NCBI GenBank assembly: GCA_002937555.1
Contig: PTKB01000011.1
Span: 1-22,901, forward strand
DNA length: 22,901 nucleotides
Reading direction: 5' to 3'
Source: Alphaproteobacteria bacterium MarineAlpha10_Bin2
GTDB taxonomy: Bacteria; Pseudomonadota; Alphaproteobacteria; UBA828
This document shows, one piece after another, positions 5,601 to 12,658 of the stretch. The notes beneath the pieces were generated by a model. It was given only the letters and a program-made list of their open reading frames with translations. It had not been told where the DNA came from and searched no databases. Each line of letters opens with the position of its first letter. Positions within the stretch are counted from its first letter, which is position 1. The position numbers were made by a program, and so were the translations under genes.

Positions 5601-7823
5601 CTAGCCGAATTTGTTGCATTTGGGAAAGCCTCTCGGCGCCACACGTCCGGCTTGGCTGCGCTTGCCCCACCAGTCCGTTGCCGCGCCTTCATTGCGCACA
5701 CCGGCGCCGGTTCTCCAACTCAGCCCGTCCGCCTTGTTGAACATCTTGGCGTCGCTGAGGCCGCCGTGGCGGTAGCGCTGCAGGATCACGCCCCGGCCGC
5801 GCGCCAGCACCGGCAGCTCCGCCGCCGGGAACAGCAACAGGCGCCGATTGTCGCCAACCACCGCAACGCTGTCGCCTTCGGCCGGAACGCAAATACAGGC
5901 TTCCGCCTGTTTGCCTGGGTTGAGCACCTGCTTGCCGGTGCGTTTTTCGGCCAGCACGCCATCTTCCTCGGCGACGAAGCCGCGACCGTCGGAAGACGCG
6001 ACGAGCAGACGCCGGCCCGGACGGTGCACGAACAGCGCCACCACATCCTGGTCGTTGGCGAGCTCGATCATCAGGCGCACCGGTTCGCCGAGGCTGCGGC
6101 CGCCGGGCAGCTTGTCGCAGGAAATCGCGTAAAAGCGGCCATTGGTCGCGAACAGGACGAGCTTGTCGGTGGTCTCGGCATGAAAGCGGAAGCGTTCGCG
6201 GTCGCCCTCCTTGTATTTAACCGGCGCGGCGTCATCGAGATGGCCGCGGATAGCGCGAATCCAACCCTTGGCCGAACAAATGATGGTTACCGGCTCGCGT
6301 TCCACCAACGCCTCAGTCGGCATCTCTACGGGTTCAGGCGGCGCGCCAATTTCGGTCCGCCGGCGGCCCAGCTCCGTCGCTGCGCCGAAGCGCTGCTTCG
6401 TTGCTTTGATTTCCTTGCCGAGCGCGGTGCGTTGGCGCGCCTTGCTGCCCTGGAGCTTCTTCAATTCCGCCTGCTCTTTGCTGAGCGCCTCGAATTGGCT
6501 GCGGATTTCGACCTCTTCGAGCTTGCGCAGGGCGCGCAGCCGCATGTTGAGAATGGCCTCGGCCTGCACTTCGGTGATTTTGAACCGCTTCATGAGCTTC
6601 GGGCGCGGCTCGTCTTCCTCGCGAATGATGCGAATCACCTCGTCGAGATTGAGATAGGCGACGAGATAGCCGCCCAGCACCTCGAGGCGATGGGCGATAT
6701 GTTTCAGGCGATGCGCCGTGCGCCGGAGCAACACGTCGAGGCGATGATCAAGAAAGGCGCGCAGCACCTGTTTCAGATTCATCACCCCGGGCACACCGGC
6801 GGCGTCGAGCACATTCATATTCAAGGATATGCGTGATTCCAACTCGGTCAGGCGGAACATCGTCTCCATGAGCATGTCGGGATCGACGGAACGGCTGCGC
6901 GGCTCCAACACCAGCCGCACGTCGTCCGCCGACTCGTCACGCACGTCCGCGAGCAAGGCCAATTTCCGCGACTGCAGCAATTCAGCAATCTTTTCGACGA
7001 GGCGCGCTTTCTGCACCTGATAGGGAATTTCGCTGATGACGATCTGATATTGACCGCGCCCGATCTTCTCCACCTGCCAGCGCGCGCGCACCCGGAAGCT
7101 GCCGCGCCCGGTCGTATAGGCCTCGGCGATCGCCGCCGGATCCTCCACCAAAACGCCGCCGGTGGGGAAATCCGGCGCCGGCACGCAGGCGATGAGTTCG
7201 GCGACGCTACAACGTGAATTCTTGAGCAAGACCTCGAGCGCCGCGCACAACTCGCCGGCATTGTGCGGCGGAATGCTTGTGGCGAGGCCCACGGCGATGC
7301 CATTGGCGCCATTGGCGAGAAGATTGGGGAATGCCGCCGGCAGGACGACGGGCTCCCGCTCCTCGCCGTCATAGGTCTCGCGAAATTCGACCGCGTCCTC
7401 GCCGATGCCTTCCAACAGGGCCACGGCGACATCGGTCAGGCGCGCTTCGGTGTAGCGCATGGCGGCTGCATTGTCGCCGTCGATATTGCCGAAATTGCCA
7501 TGCCCCTCGACGAGCGGCCAGCGCACTGCAAAACTCTGCGCCAGGCGAACCATGGCGTCATAAACGGCGACATCGCCGTGCGGGTGGTATTTGCCGATAA
7601 CGTCACCGACCACGCGGGCGCATTTCTTGTAGCCGGAAGCCGGATCGAGTTTCAGCTCTTGCATGGCGAATAGCAGACGCCGCTGAACCGGTTTCAAGCC
7701 GTCGCGCACATCCGGCAGGGAGCGCGAGGTGATGGTCGACAGCGCATACGCCAGATAGCGTTCGCCCAACGCATCGGAAAAGGCGACAGGGCGTATATTC
7801 TCGCCGGCAATGGGTGCGCTCAT
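5601..7823 (-). CDS. parC: DNA topoisomerase IV subunit A
   Basis: This 740-residue protein is the DNA-cleaving subunit of topoisomerase IV, which unlinks daughter chromosomes. The N-terminal breakage-reunion domain starts with YLAYALSTITSRSLPDVRDG and LKPVQRRLLFAM. It has the conserved KYHPHGD motif and the catalytic tyrosine Tyr124 in AAMRYTEARLT. A long coiled-coil region containing QAEAILNMRLRAL is followed by a degenerate beta-propeller C-terminal domain without a clear GyrA box, which argues for ParC over GyrA. The length is close to E. coli ParC (752). In the quinolone pocket the usual serine (Ser80 in E. coli) is Val85 and Glu84 is Asp89. The start at 7823 has no good Shine-Dalgarno sequence but a TATAAG box six bases upstream. 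The partner parE is not in the window. The gene lies 74 bases after the DUF2336 gene. Confidence 0.95.
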   Translation of the reverse strand: MSAPIAGENIRPVAFSDALGERYLAYALSTITSRSLPDVRDGLKPVQRRLLFAMQELKLDPASGYKKCARVVGDVIGKYHPHGDVAVYDAMVRLAQSFAVRWPLVEGHGNFGNIDGDNAAAMRYTEARLTDVAVALLEGIGEDAVEFRETYDGEEREPVVLPAAFPNLLANGANGIAVGLATSIPPHNAGELCAALEVLLKNSRCSVAELIACVPAPDFPTGGVLVEDPAAIAEAYTTGRGSFRVRARWQVEKIGRGQYQIVISEIPYQVQKARLVEKIAELLQSRKLALLADVRDESADDVRLVLEPRSRSVDPDMLMETMFRLTELESRISLNMNVLDAAGVPGVMNLKQVLRAFLDHRLDVLLRRTAHRLKHIAHRLEVLGGYLVAYLNLDEVIRIIREEDEPRPKLMKRFKITEVQAEAILNMRLRALRKLEEVEIRSQFEALSKEQAELKKLQGSKARQRTALGKEIKATKQRFGAATELGRRRTEIGAPPEPVEMPTEALVEREPVTIICSAKGWIRAIRGHLDDAAPVKYKEGDRERFRFHAETTDKLVLFATNGRFYAISCDKLPGGRSLGEPVRLMIELANDQDVVALFVHRPGRRLLVASSDGRGFVAEEDGVLAEKRTGKQVLNPGKQAEACICVPAEGDSVAVVGDNRRLLLFPAAELPVLARGRGVILQRYRHGGLSDAKMFNKADGLSWRTGAGVRNEGAATDWWGKRSQAGRVAPRGFPKCNKFG

Positions 7824-7829
7824 GGCCAG

Positions 7830-7835
7830 CTTATA
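7830..7835 (-). promoter_or_regulatory. Putative -10 box (TATAAG) of parC
   Basis: The hexamer TATAAG on the minus strand ends six bases before the parC ATG. The expected transcription start would fall on the start codon itself. No -35 match is seen 17 bases upstream, where one arm of an inverted repeat (7852-7858) lies instead. Confidence 0.35.
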
Positions 7836-7851
7836 TCACAACATCTTGTGG

Positions 7852-7886
7852 ACATACGAGCCATTCGGCACCAAATCGGCGTATGT
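7852..7886 (-). repeat. Inverted repeat upstream of parC
   Basis: Perfect 7-bp arms, ACATACG at 7852-7858 and CGTATGT at 7880-7886, are separated by 21 bases. They lie between the DUF2336 stop and the parC start, about 30-64 bases upstream of the parC ATG. The size suits a dimeric regulator's operator. It could also be a weak fold at the 3' end of the DUF2336 message. Arms this short can arise by chance. Confidence 0.3.
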
Positions 7887-7897
7887 TTCGATCCGGC

Positions 7898-9175
7898 TCA
7901 GTCTGAAAGGAATCGCAGGATTTCACGCATTTCGGCGCCGCCGAAGGGGTAATGCAGGCCATCTTTAGCGTTGATAAGCTCACCGGACGGGATGTGGGCA
8001 ATCTTCAATTGCGCCTGAAATGCCGTCCGCATGGACAATCCCGCCTTCCAGCACAGCGCGACAAGAATTCTCGGGCTCTGCGACGCGAAGACCTGTTCCA
8101 CCGTTTCGGGCGAAAACCCGGTTTTCAGCGCCAGCGCTTCGCTGAGGAATTGCCGATCGCCGCGCCCGATCGCGGTCAATACTTCATCGTCGTTAAGCTT
8201 GCCCTTGTCATAGAGATCGGCGGCGCGATGCTCGGGCAATCCGGACGTGTTGAGGCCATCTGCGCTTAGCCTTTCATCGACCGCTTCGGCGATTTCGGCG
8301 GTGGTGCCGCGTTCCAGGTCATAGCGCTGCTCGAGCACCGACAATAGAGATGACGTGACAAACCGTGAAATATGCTTGATCGCCCGATGCGATAGATCGT
8401 CGCGATGGACCAGCGGATTGTGCCAGTTCGGTTGCTCAGGTGCACGCTCGACGATGCTGTCCAAGGTGTCTTCGCGGATTTGCGCGCTCGGGTTGGCGAG
8501 GAGCCGCGCGATGGCGTCATCATTATCGCTTTGGGAGATGCCATCGGCGGGCCGGGGCCCCAAATTTTCCCGCGCCGAAATGGCCGACAAGGCGCCCTTT
8601 ACCGGGCCGAGGGCCATGATTTCCAGCAGATCGTCGTCGCTCAGGAGAGGAGAGTATTCGAGAATTGGCGCGCAAACGGTTAGTTCGGCGTCCTCAGCCA
8701 AGCGCCTGATCAGCTCATGCGGAAGATTGTCGAGATGTCTGATTTCCTCGGCGATGATACGGCGCACCCGCGGCAGTTCGTCTTGCGACAGGTCGTCGAG
8801 AATTTTGAGTGTTATGTCCTGCAGCCAGCTTTGCGCTTCGGAATTCAGATCCGGCGCAAGACGCGAAATCTTGCGGGCCAAGGAAATGCGCACGTCGTCA
8901 TCGACATCCTCGACCAGCAAGGCGTCGGCCTGCCTCGGCGTCGACTGATTCTCAGCCACCGCACGGCGCACGCCGGCTTCCTCGTCCTCGGCAAGATAAT
9001 AAAGCATCTCGGGTTGCAGATCGGTGCGCTTAGCGAGATCAAGCCGCACCGCACAATCTTCGGATGCGACGGCAAGCTTCGCCGTGGGATAATCCATGCG
9101 CCGGCCGAATCCGGAAGTCGCGGGTTTTGGCGCCTGTTCGCCGGCGCGCGCCGCAGGTTCACCCAATAGCGCCAT
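7898..9175 (-). CDS. DUF2336 domain-containing protein (HEAT-like helical repeats)
   Basis: The 425-residue soluble protein is mostly short amphipathic helices with repeated acidic/arginine patterns, such as AEDEEAGVRRAVAEN, VEDVDDDVRISLARK and ELPRVRRIIAEEIRHL. These resemble HEAT repeats. The central block has the DUF2336 hallmarks: ISARENLGPRPADGI near residues 204-218, then AIARLLANPSAQI and NPLVHRDDLSHRAIKHI. No catalytic motif, signal peptide or membrane helix is visible. The family is common in alphaproteobacteria and largely uncharacterised. The frame is open upstream to 9433 but would then lie inside the cyclase gene. The ATG at 9175 follows a run of six Gs five bases upstream and gives a family-like N-terminus. 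Its first 17 bases overlap the end of the cyclase gene, so the two are co-transcribed and probably translationally coupled. A role as adaptor or effector of the cyclase is inference from context. Confidence 0.85.
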   Translation of the reverse strand: MALLGEPAARAGEQAPKPATSGFGRRMDYPTAKLAVASEDCAVRLDLAKRTDLQPEMLYYLAEDEEAGVRRAVAENQSTPRQADALLVEDVDDDVRISLARKISRLAPDLNSEAQSWLQDITLKILDDLSQDELPRVRRIIAEEIRHLDNLPHELIRRLAEDAELTVCAPILEYSPLLSDDDLLEIMALGPVKGALSAISARENLGPRPADGISQSDNDDAIARLLANPSAQIREDTLDSIVERAPEQPNWHNPLVHRDDLSHRAIKHISRFVTSSLLSVLEQRYDLERGTTAEIAEAVDERLSADGLNTSGLPEHRAADLYDKGKLNDDEVLTAIGRGDRQFLSEALALKTGFSPETVEQVFASQSPRILVALCWKAGLSMRTAFQAQLKIAHIPSGELINAKDGLHYPFGGAEMREILRFLSD

Positions 9176-10904
9176 CGTTTCCCCCCATGTTTGATTGCTC
9201 GGCCGGAAGCGCCAGCGAGTATTCTTGCTCCGGGTTCCGCTTGGCCGCATACATTGCGCGGTCGGCTCGCACCAACAAATCATCGACTGCTTCATTGGAA
9301 TCGGGATCAAACAGCGCGATACCGATTGATACGCCCAGCGGCCTGGGCAGAGCTTCAGAGAAATCGGCGAGATATTCCGACGATTCCGCGAGCTGCGCCG
9401 CCCGTTCCAGCGCGCCCGCTTCGTCGCAGGCATTCAGCCACAAAGCGAATTCATCACCGCCGATGCGCCCAACCAAATCATCGCGTTTGGCACAGGCAGT
9501 CATGATGTCTGCCGCAGCTTTCAACGCTGCGTCTCCTTGGTGGTGGCCATGGTTATCGTTGACCCCTTTGAAGTTGTTGAGGTCGATATAGAAGAGTGCT
9601 GCAGGGCCACCGGATTCCGCTCGCGCAGCCATGTTTTGTTCGACGGCTTGCACAAACGCGCGCCGGTTATAGAGGCCGGTGAGGCCGTCAACACGGGAGA
9701 GTATGAGCAATTCGTCCTTGGCATCGACCTGCTGAATGGCGATGCCAATGCGCTCCGCCACGCCGGCCAGTAGCGCGCGCTCATCGGTTGCCCACCGGCG
9801 GCGGTCCGAGCGCGCGACAAATATCGCGCCGTTGCGCCGCCCTTGATAACGCGTCGGGCAGGCCAAAGCTCTCGTCTCATCCGACCCGGGCGTGAATTCG
9901 ATATCCGACACGCCATTCTCGACCGCCCGCACCGCCTCCGCGACCGGACCCTCGGGGGGATGTCCGAAACTTGCGGATTCACGAATGTTGCCTTCTGCGT
10001 CAATGCGAAAAATCACGCATCCCGAAGCGGCGAAACCCTCGGCCAGAACGCGTGCTGCCGTGTTCAGCATCCGGTCGGGATCGATTTCATCGCGGATGGT
10101 GCGCACCATGGTCGCGAACATCGCTTCGCGCACGCGTATCTTGGCCAGCGCATCGTCCCGCTTGCGCGCCTCGGTGACATCCCGGCACACGCCGCGCGCG
10201 CCCAGGAAGCCCTGATCCTCAGCAGTCATGGGAACGGAGGAGACAAGAAGACATGCCGGCTCGCCGGCGGAATCGCGCATCCAAACTTCCACCCGGTCCG
10301 CCGACTGGCGCGATTCGAAGGGGAACGGCTCCGGCACCGGCTTGCGCCGATCGACCATCGAGCGAGCGCTGCGCCCAACCAGCATCCCCGCCGAATACCC
10401 GAGCGCGCCCAATGCGGTCACGAAGGCAAATCTGCCGTCGCCGTCTGTTTCCCACACAAAATAGCTTGAGTACTCGATCAGCTCTTTGTAGCGCTTGCGC
10501 GATTCGACCAGCGCGCCGCGCAGGTTTTTCTCGAGCGTGATGTCCTTGCCGAGCACCAGGAAACTATCGCTCTCCACTAAAGGAATAACAGTCAGCTCGA
10601 TGGTGACGCTGGCCCTGGAATCACCGATGACCAAGAGATCGGTTTGTGCCGTCTTCGCTTCAGCCGTGCGGGCGATCAGGGCGATCAGATAGCTGTGCTG
10701 CGCGCCATTGAGCACGTCGGTCAATTCCACGGCCTGCTTGTTGATCGCCTCGGCGCGGTTTTGCGGGTCGATGAGGATCAACGCGCCTGGATAATGCGCC
10801 GTCAGATCGGCGCCGACAAATTCCAGTGCGCCCGGCACAACGGACGAAATACGGCCGGGAGAACCCGCGCGTGCGGCATTCATCGCGGCATTAGGTGTCA
10901 CCAT
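9159..10904 (-). CDS. Diguanylate cyclase with PAS-PAS-GAF sensor region
   Basis: The 581-residue cytoplasmic protein is built from a PAS-like domain (about 28-125), a second PAS domain (about 135-250, with YFVWETDGDGRF and a RDVTEARKR exit helix), a GAF domain (about 270-395) and a C-terminal GGDEF domain (about 400-560). The active-site motif GGDEF is intact at 482-486, Asp441 is in place for metal binding, and GLTGLYNRRAF is typical of active enzymes. It should make cyclic di-GMP from two GTP. The inhibitory I-site position (RxxD, five residues before GGDEF) reads KRDD at 473-476, so product inhibition may be weak. No EAL or HD-GYP domain follows and no membrane helices are seen, so the signal is probably cytoplasmic. 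The ATG at 10904 has only a weak GGAA upstream. The 3' end overlaps the DUF2336 gene by 17 bases. Confidence 0.92.
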   Translation of the reverse strand: MVTPNAAMNAARAGSPGRISSVVPGALEFVGADLTAHYPGALILIDPQNRAEAINKQAVELTDVLNGAQHSYLIALIARTAEAKTAQTDLLVIGDSRASVTIELTVIPLVESDSFLVLGKDITLEKNLRGALVESRKRYKELIEYSSYFVWETDGDGRFAFVTALGALGYSAGMLVGRSARSMVDRRKPVPEPFPFESRQSADRVEVWMRDSAGEPACLLVSSVPMTAEDQGFLGARGVCRDVTEARKRDDALAKIRVREAMFATMVRTIRDEIDPDRMLNTAARVLAEGFAASGCVIFRIDAEGNIRESASFGHPPEGPVAEAVRAVENGVSDIEFTPGSDETRALACPTRYQGRRNGAIFVARSDRRRWATDERALLAGVAERIGIAIQQVDAKDELLILSRVDGLTGLYNRRAFVQAVEQNMAARAESGGPAALFYIDLNNFKGVNDNHGHHQGDAALKAAADIMTACAKRDDLVGRIGGDEFALWLNACDEAGALERAAQLAESSEYLADFSEALPRPLGVSIGIALFDPDSNEAVDDLLVRADRAMYAAKRNPEQEYSLALPAEQSNMGGNDGAIG

Positions 10905-10949
10905 AAGCGGGTTCCGGCGCTGCGAATTCTTAAACTTTAGGCGGCGCTG

Positions 10950-10955
10950 ATTCTA
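10950..10955 (-). promoter_or_regulatory. Possible -10 box (TAGAAT) of the cyclase operon
   Basis: TAGAAT on the minus strand matches the -10 consensus at five of six bases. It lies about 45 bases before the cyclase ATG, in the 130-base divergent gap. No convincing -35 element is found at the right spacing, so this is a weak call. Confidence 0.25.
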
Positions 10956-10997
10956 TACCCGAGACGTTTAATAAATTCTTTCTCCCGGCGGCACGGT

Positions 10998-11026
10998 TTG
11001 CGGCTACGCGAGTGCTGAAATATAAA
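10998..11026 (+). promoter_or_regulatory. Promoter of the HAD nucleotidase gene
   Basis: TTGCGG at 10998-11003 and TATAAA at 11021-11026 are separated by exactly 17 bases, a near-ideal sigma-70 arrangement. The -10 box ends eight bases before the ATG at 11035 and no Shine-Dalgarno sequence is present. The message is therefore likely leaderless or has a one- to two-base leader. Confidence 0.55.
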
Positions 11027-11034
11027 CATTTTCC

Positions 11035-11724
11035 ATGAACCGCTCCGCCCGTTCCCTTCGCGCCGATCTATCGCATGTCGACACCTGGATCTTCGATCTG
11101 GACAATACGCTCTATCCGTCCACCAGCAGGCTTTTCGATCAAATAGACTTAAGAATTGGGCAATTCATCGCGCAACGCTTCGATGTCGATAGCCAGGAAG
11201 CGCGCAAAATACAGAAATCCTATTTTCGCGAGCACGGCACCACGTTGAACGGGCTGATGACCGAGCATGATATGGCGCCGGAGGAATTTCTCGATTACGT
11301 GCACGATATCGATTTTTCGCCGCTCGAACCGAGCGCCGGGTTGGAAGCCGCGCTGGCTGCACTGCCGGGGCGCAAGATGATCTTCACCAACGCCGATGTG
11401 TCCTATGCGCGGAAGGTTTTGGTCCGCCTCGGTGTGGCGCATCATTTTGAGCATGTTTTCGACATCACTGCGGCGAAGTACGTGCCCAAGCCGTTCCCGG
11501 CAGCCTATGACGCCCTGGTCCAACGTCATGAAATCGAACCCAAGGCGACGATATTCTTTGAAGATATTGCCCGCAATCTCGTGCCCGCCGCGGCGCTCGG
11601 CATGACCACCGTTTGGGTGCGCGGCGACGACAATTGGGTCCTGCCCGGCAATGAGGATGCCAAGCCGGACTACGAAACCACTGATTTAGTGGCATGGCTG
11701 GGCGAAGCCCTTAACGCACCGTAA
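11035..11724 (+). CDS. HAD-family pyrimidine 5'-nucleotidase
   Basis: The 229-residue HAD hydrolase has all four motifs. Motif I is FDLDNTLY with nucleophile Asp21 and Asp23. Motif II is FTNA at 117-120, motif III is Lys152 in PKPFP, and motif IV is FFEDIARNL with Glu176 and Asp177. The alpha-helical cap between motif I and motif II, beginning at YPSTSRLFDQID, is that of the SDT1/PHM8-like pyrimidine 5'-nucleotidase group. That group dephosphorylates UMP, CMP and related nucleotides. In many alphaproteobacteria this gene stands next to dapD-dapE, as it does here 82 bases downstream. No functional link to diaminopimelate synthesis is known to me. The exact substrate is uncertain because HAD enzymes are promiscuous. 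Confidence 0.88.
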   Translation: MNRSARSLRADLSHVDTWIFDLDNTLYPSTSRLFDQIDLRIGQFIAQRFDVDSQEARKIQKSYFREHGTTLNGLMTEHDMAPEEFLDYVHDIDFSPLEPSAGLEAALAALPGRKMIFTNADVSYARKVLVRLGVAHHFEHVFDITAAKYVPKPFPAAYDALVQRHEIEPKATIFFEDIARNLVPAAALGMTTVWVRGDDNWVLPGNEDAKPDYETTDLVAWLGEALNAP

Positions 11725-11751
11725 GCGCGATCGGGGCGCGCACCGATATCG

Positions 11752-11779
11752 TTGACAGGCGGTGGCGGGCGGCTAGGTT
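11752..11779 (+). promoter_or_regulatory. Promoter of dapD-dapE
   Basis: A perfect -35 TTGACA (11752-11757) and TAGGTT (11774-11779, three of six -10 bases) are 16 bases apart. Transcription would start near 11786. That leaves about a 20-base leader containing the dapD ribosome binding site. Confidence 0.5.
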
Positions 11780-11794
11780 AAGCGCGAATTTCTT

Positions 11795-11799
11795 GGAGG
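11795..11799 (+). promoter_or_regulatory. Ribosome binding site fixing the GTG start of dapD
   Basis: GGAGG lies seven bases before the GTG at 11807, the ideal distance. The in-frame ATG at 11822 is 22 bases away, so GTG is the better start. Confidence 0.75.
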
Positions 11800-11806
11800 C
11801 AAGGCC

Positions 11807-12652
11807 GTGGAAACGGAACAAATGAAGGAAATCATCGAGCGGGCGTGGGAAGCGCGCGACGCGCTATCGCCGGCGAGCAGCGGCGAGGAGCGCGAAGCGG
11901 TGGAAGCGGCTCTGAACGCGCTCGATTCCGGCACGCTTCGGGTGTGTGAAAAGAATGACGGCGCGTGGACCGTCAACCAATGGCTCAAGAAAGCGGTGCT
12001 GTTGTCGTTTCGCCTCAACGACATGATGGCCATCGCCGGCGGACCCGGCGAGGAAACCCCGTGGTTCGACAAGGTGCCGTCGAAATTCGCCGGCTGGAGC
12101 GAAGAACATTTCCGCGCCGCCGGATTTCGCGCCGTGCCCGGGGCGATCGTGCGCAATTCGGCCTATGTTGCGCCGGGCGTCGTTCTGATGCCGTGTTTCG
12201 TCAATCTCGGCGCCTATGTCGGCGAGGGCACCATGATCGATACCTGGGCGACGATCGGCAGTTGCGCCCAGATCGGCAGCAATTGCCATATTTCGGGCGG
12301 CGCCGGCATCGGCGGCGTGTTGGAGCCGCTGCAAGCAAACCCGGTGATAATCGAAGATGATTGTTTTGTCGGCGCGCGTAGCGAAGTCGCCGAGGGAGTC
12401 ATTGTCGAACAGGGTGCCGTACTCAGCATGGGCGTTTATCTCGGCGCCTCTACCCGCATCGTCGATCGCGCGAGCGGCGAGGTCTATTACGGCCGCGTTC
12501 CTGCCTATTCGGTGGTGGTGCCGGGCAGCATGGGCGGGCAGGCGCTCGCCGACGGCAAACCGGGACCGAGCCTTTACTGCGCCGTGATCGTCAAACAGGT
12601 CGATGCGCAAACGCGCAGCAAGACTTCGATCAACGAATTGCTGCGGAGTTGA
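11807..12652 (+). CDS. dapD: 2,3,4,5-tetrahydropyridine-2,6-dicarboxylate N-succinyltransferase
   Basis: DapD succinylates tetrahydrodipicolinate using succinyl-CoA, the first committed step of the succinylase branch to meso-diaminopimelate and lysine. The 281-residue length is close to that of known DapD proteins. The N-terminal helical domain (about 1-100) contains MKEIIERAWEARD and WLKKAVLLSFRLND. It is followed by a left-handed beta-helix of imperfect hexapeptide repeats (about 105-250), including GAYVGEGTMIDTWATIGSCAQIG, seen in pieces, and HISGGAGIGGVLEPLQ. The C-terminal segment has SGEVYYGRVPAYSVVVPG, the CoA-binding end. The protein acts as a cytoplasmic trimer. dapE follows six bases after the stop, so the two form an operon for consecutive parts of one pathway; DapC, which acts between them, is not here. 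Confidence 0.97.
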   Translation: METEQMKEIIERAWEARDALSPASSGEEREAVEAALNALDSGTLRVCEKNDGAWTVNQWLKKAVLLSFRLNDMMAIAGGPGEETPWFDKVPSKFAGWSEEHFRAAGFRAVPGAIVRNSAYVAPGVVLMPCFVNLGAYVGEGTMIDTWATIGSCAQIGSNCHISGGAGIGGVLEPLQANPVIIEDDCFVGARSEVAEGVIVEQGAVLSMGVYLGASTRIVDRASGEVYYGRVPAYSVVVPGSMGGQALADGKPGPSLYCAVIVKQVDAQTRSKTSINELLRS

Positions 12653-12658
12653 TCCCAC

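Noticed and set aside
5561..5701. Longer bioB frame starting at 5701
   Set aside because: The extra 47 codons overlap the 3' end of parC and do not resemble biotin synthase; a ribosome binding site supports the start at 5560.
5532..6836. A 434-codon open frame on the + strand opposite parC
   Set aside because: Antisense shadow of a certain gene, with a low-complexity Ala/Arg/Leu/His composition.
9176..9433. Longer DUF2336 frame starting at 9433
   Set aside because: The extra codons lie entirely inside the GGDEF coding region and give a basic, cysteine/tryptophan-rich sequence typical of a shadow frame.
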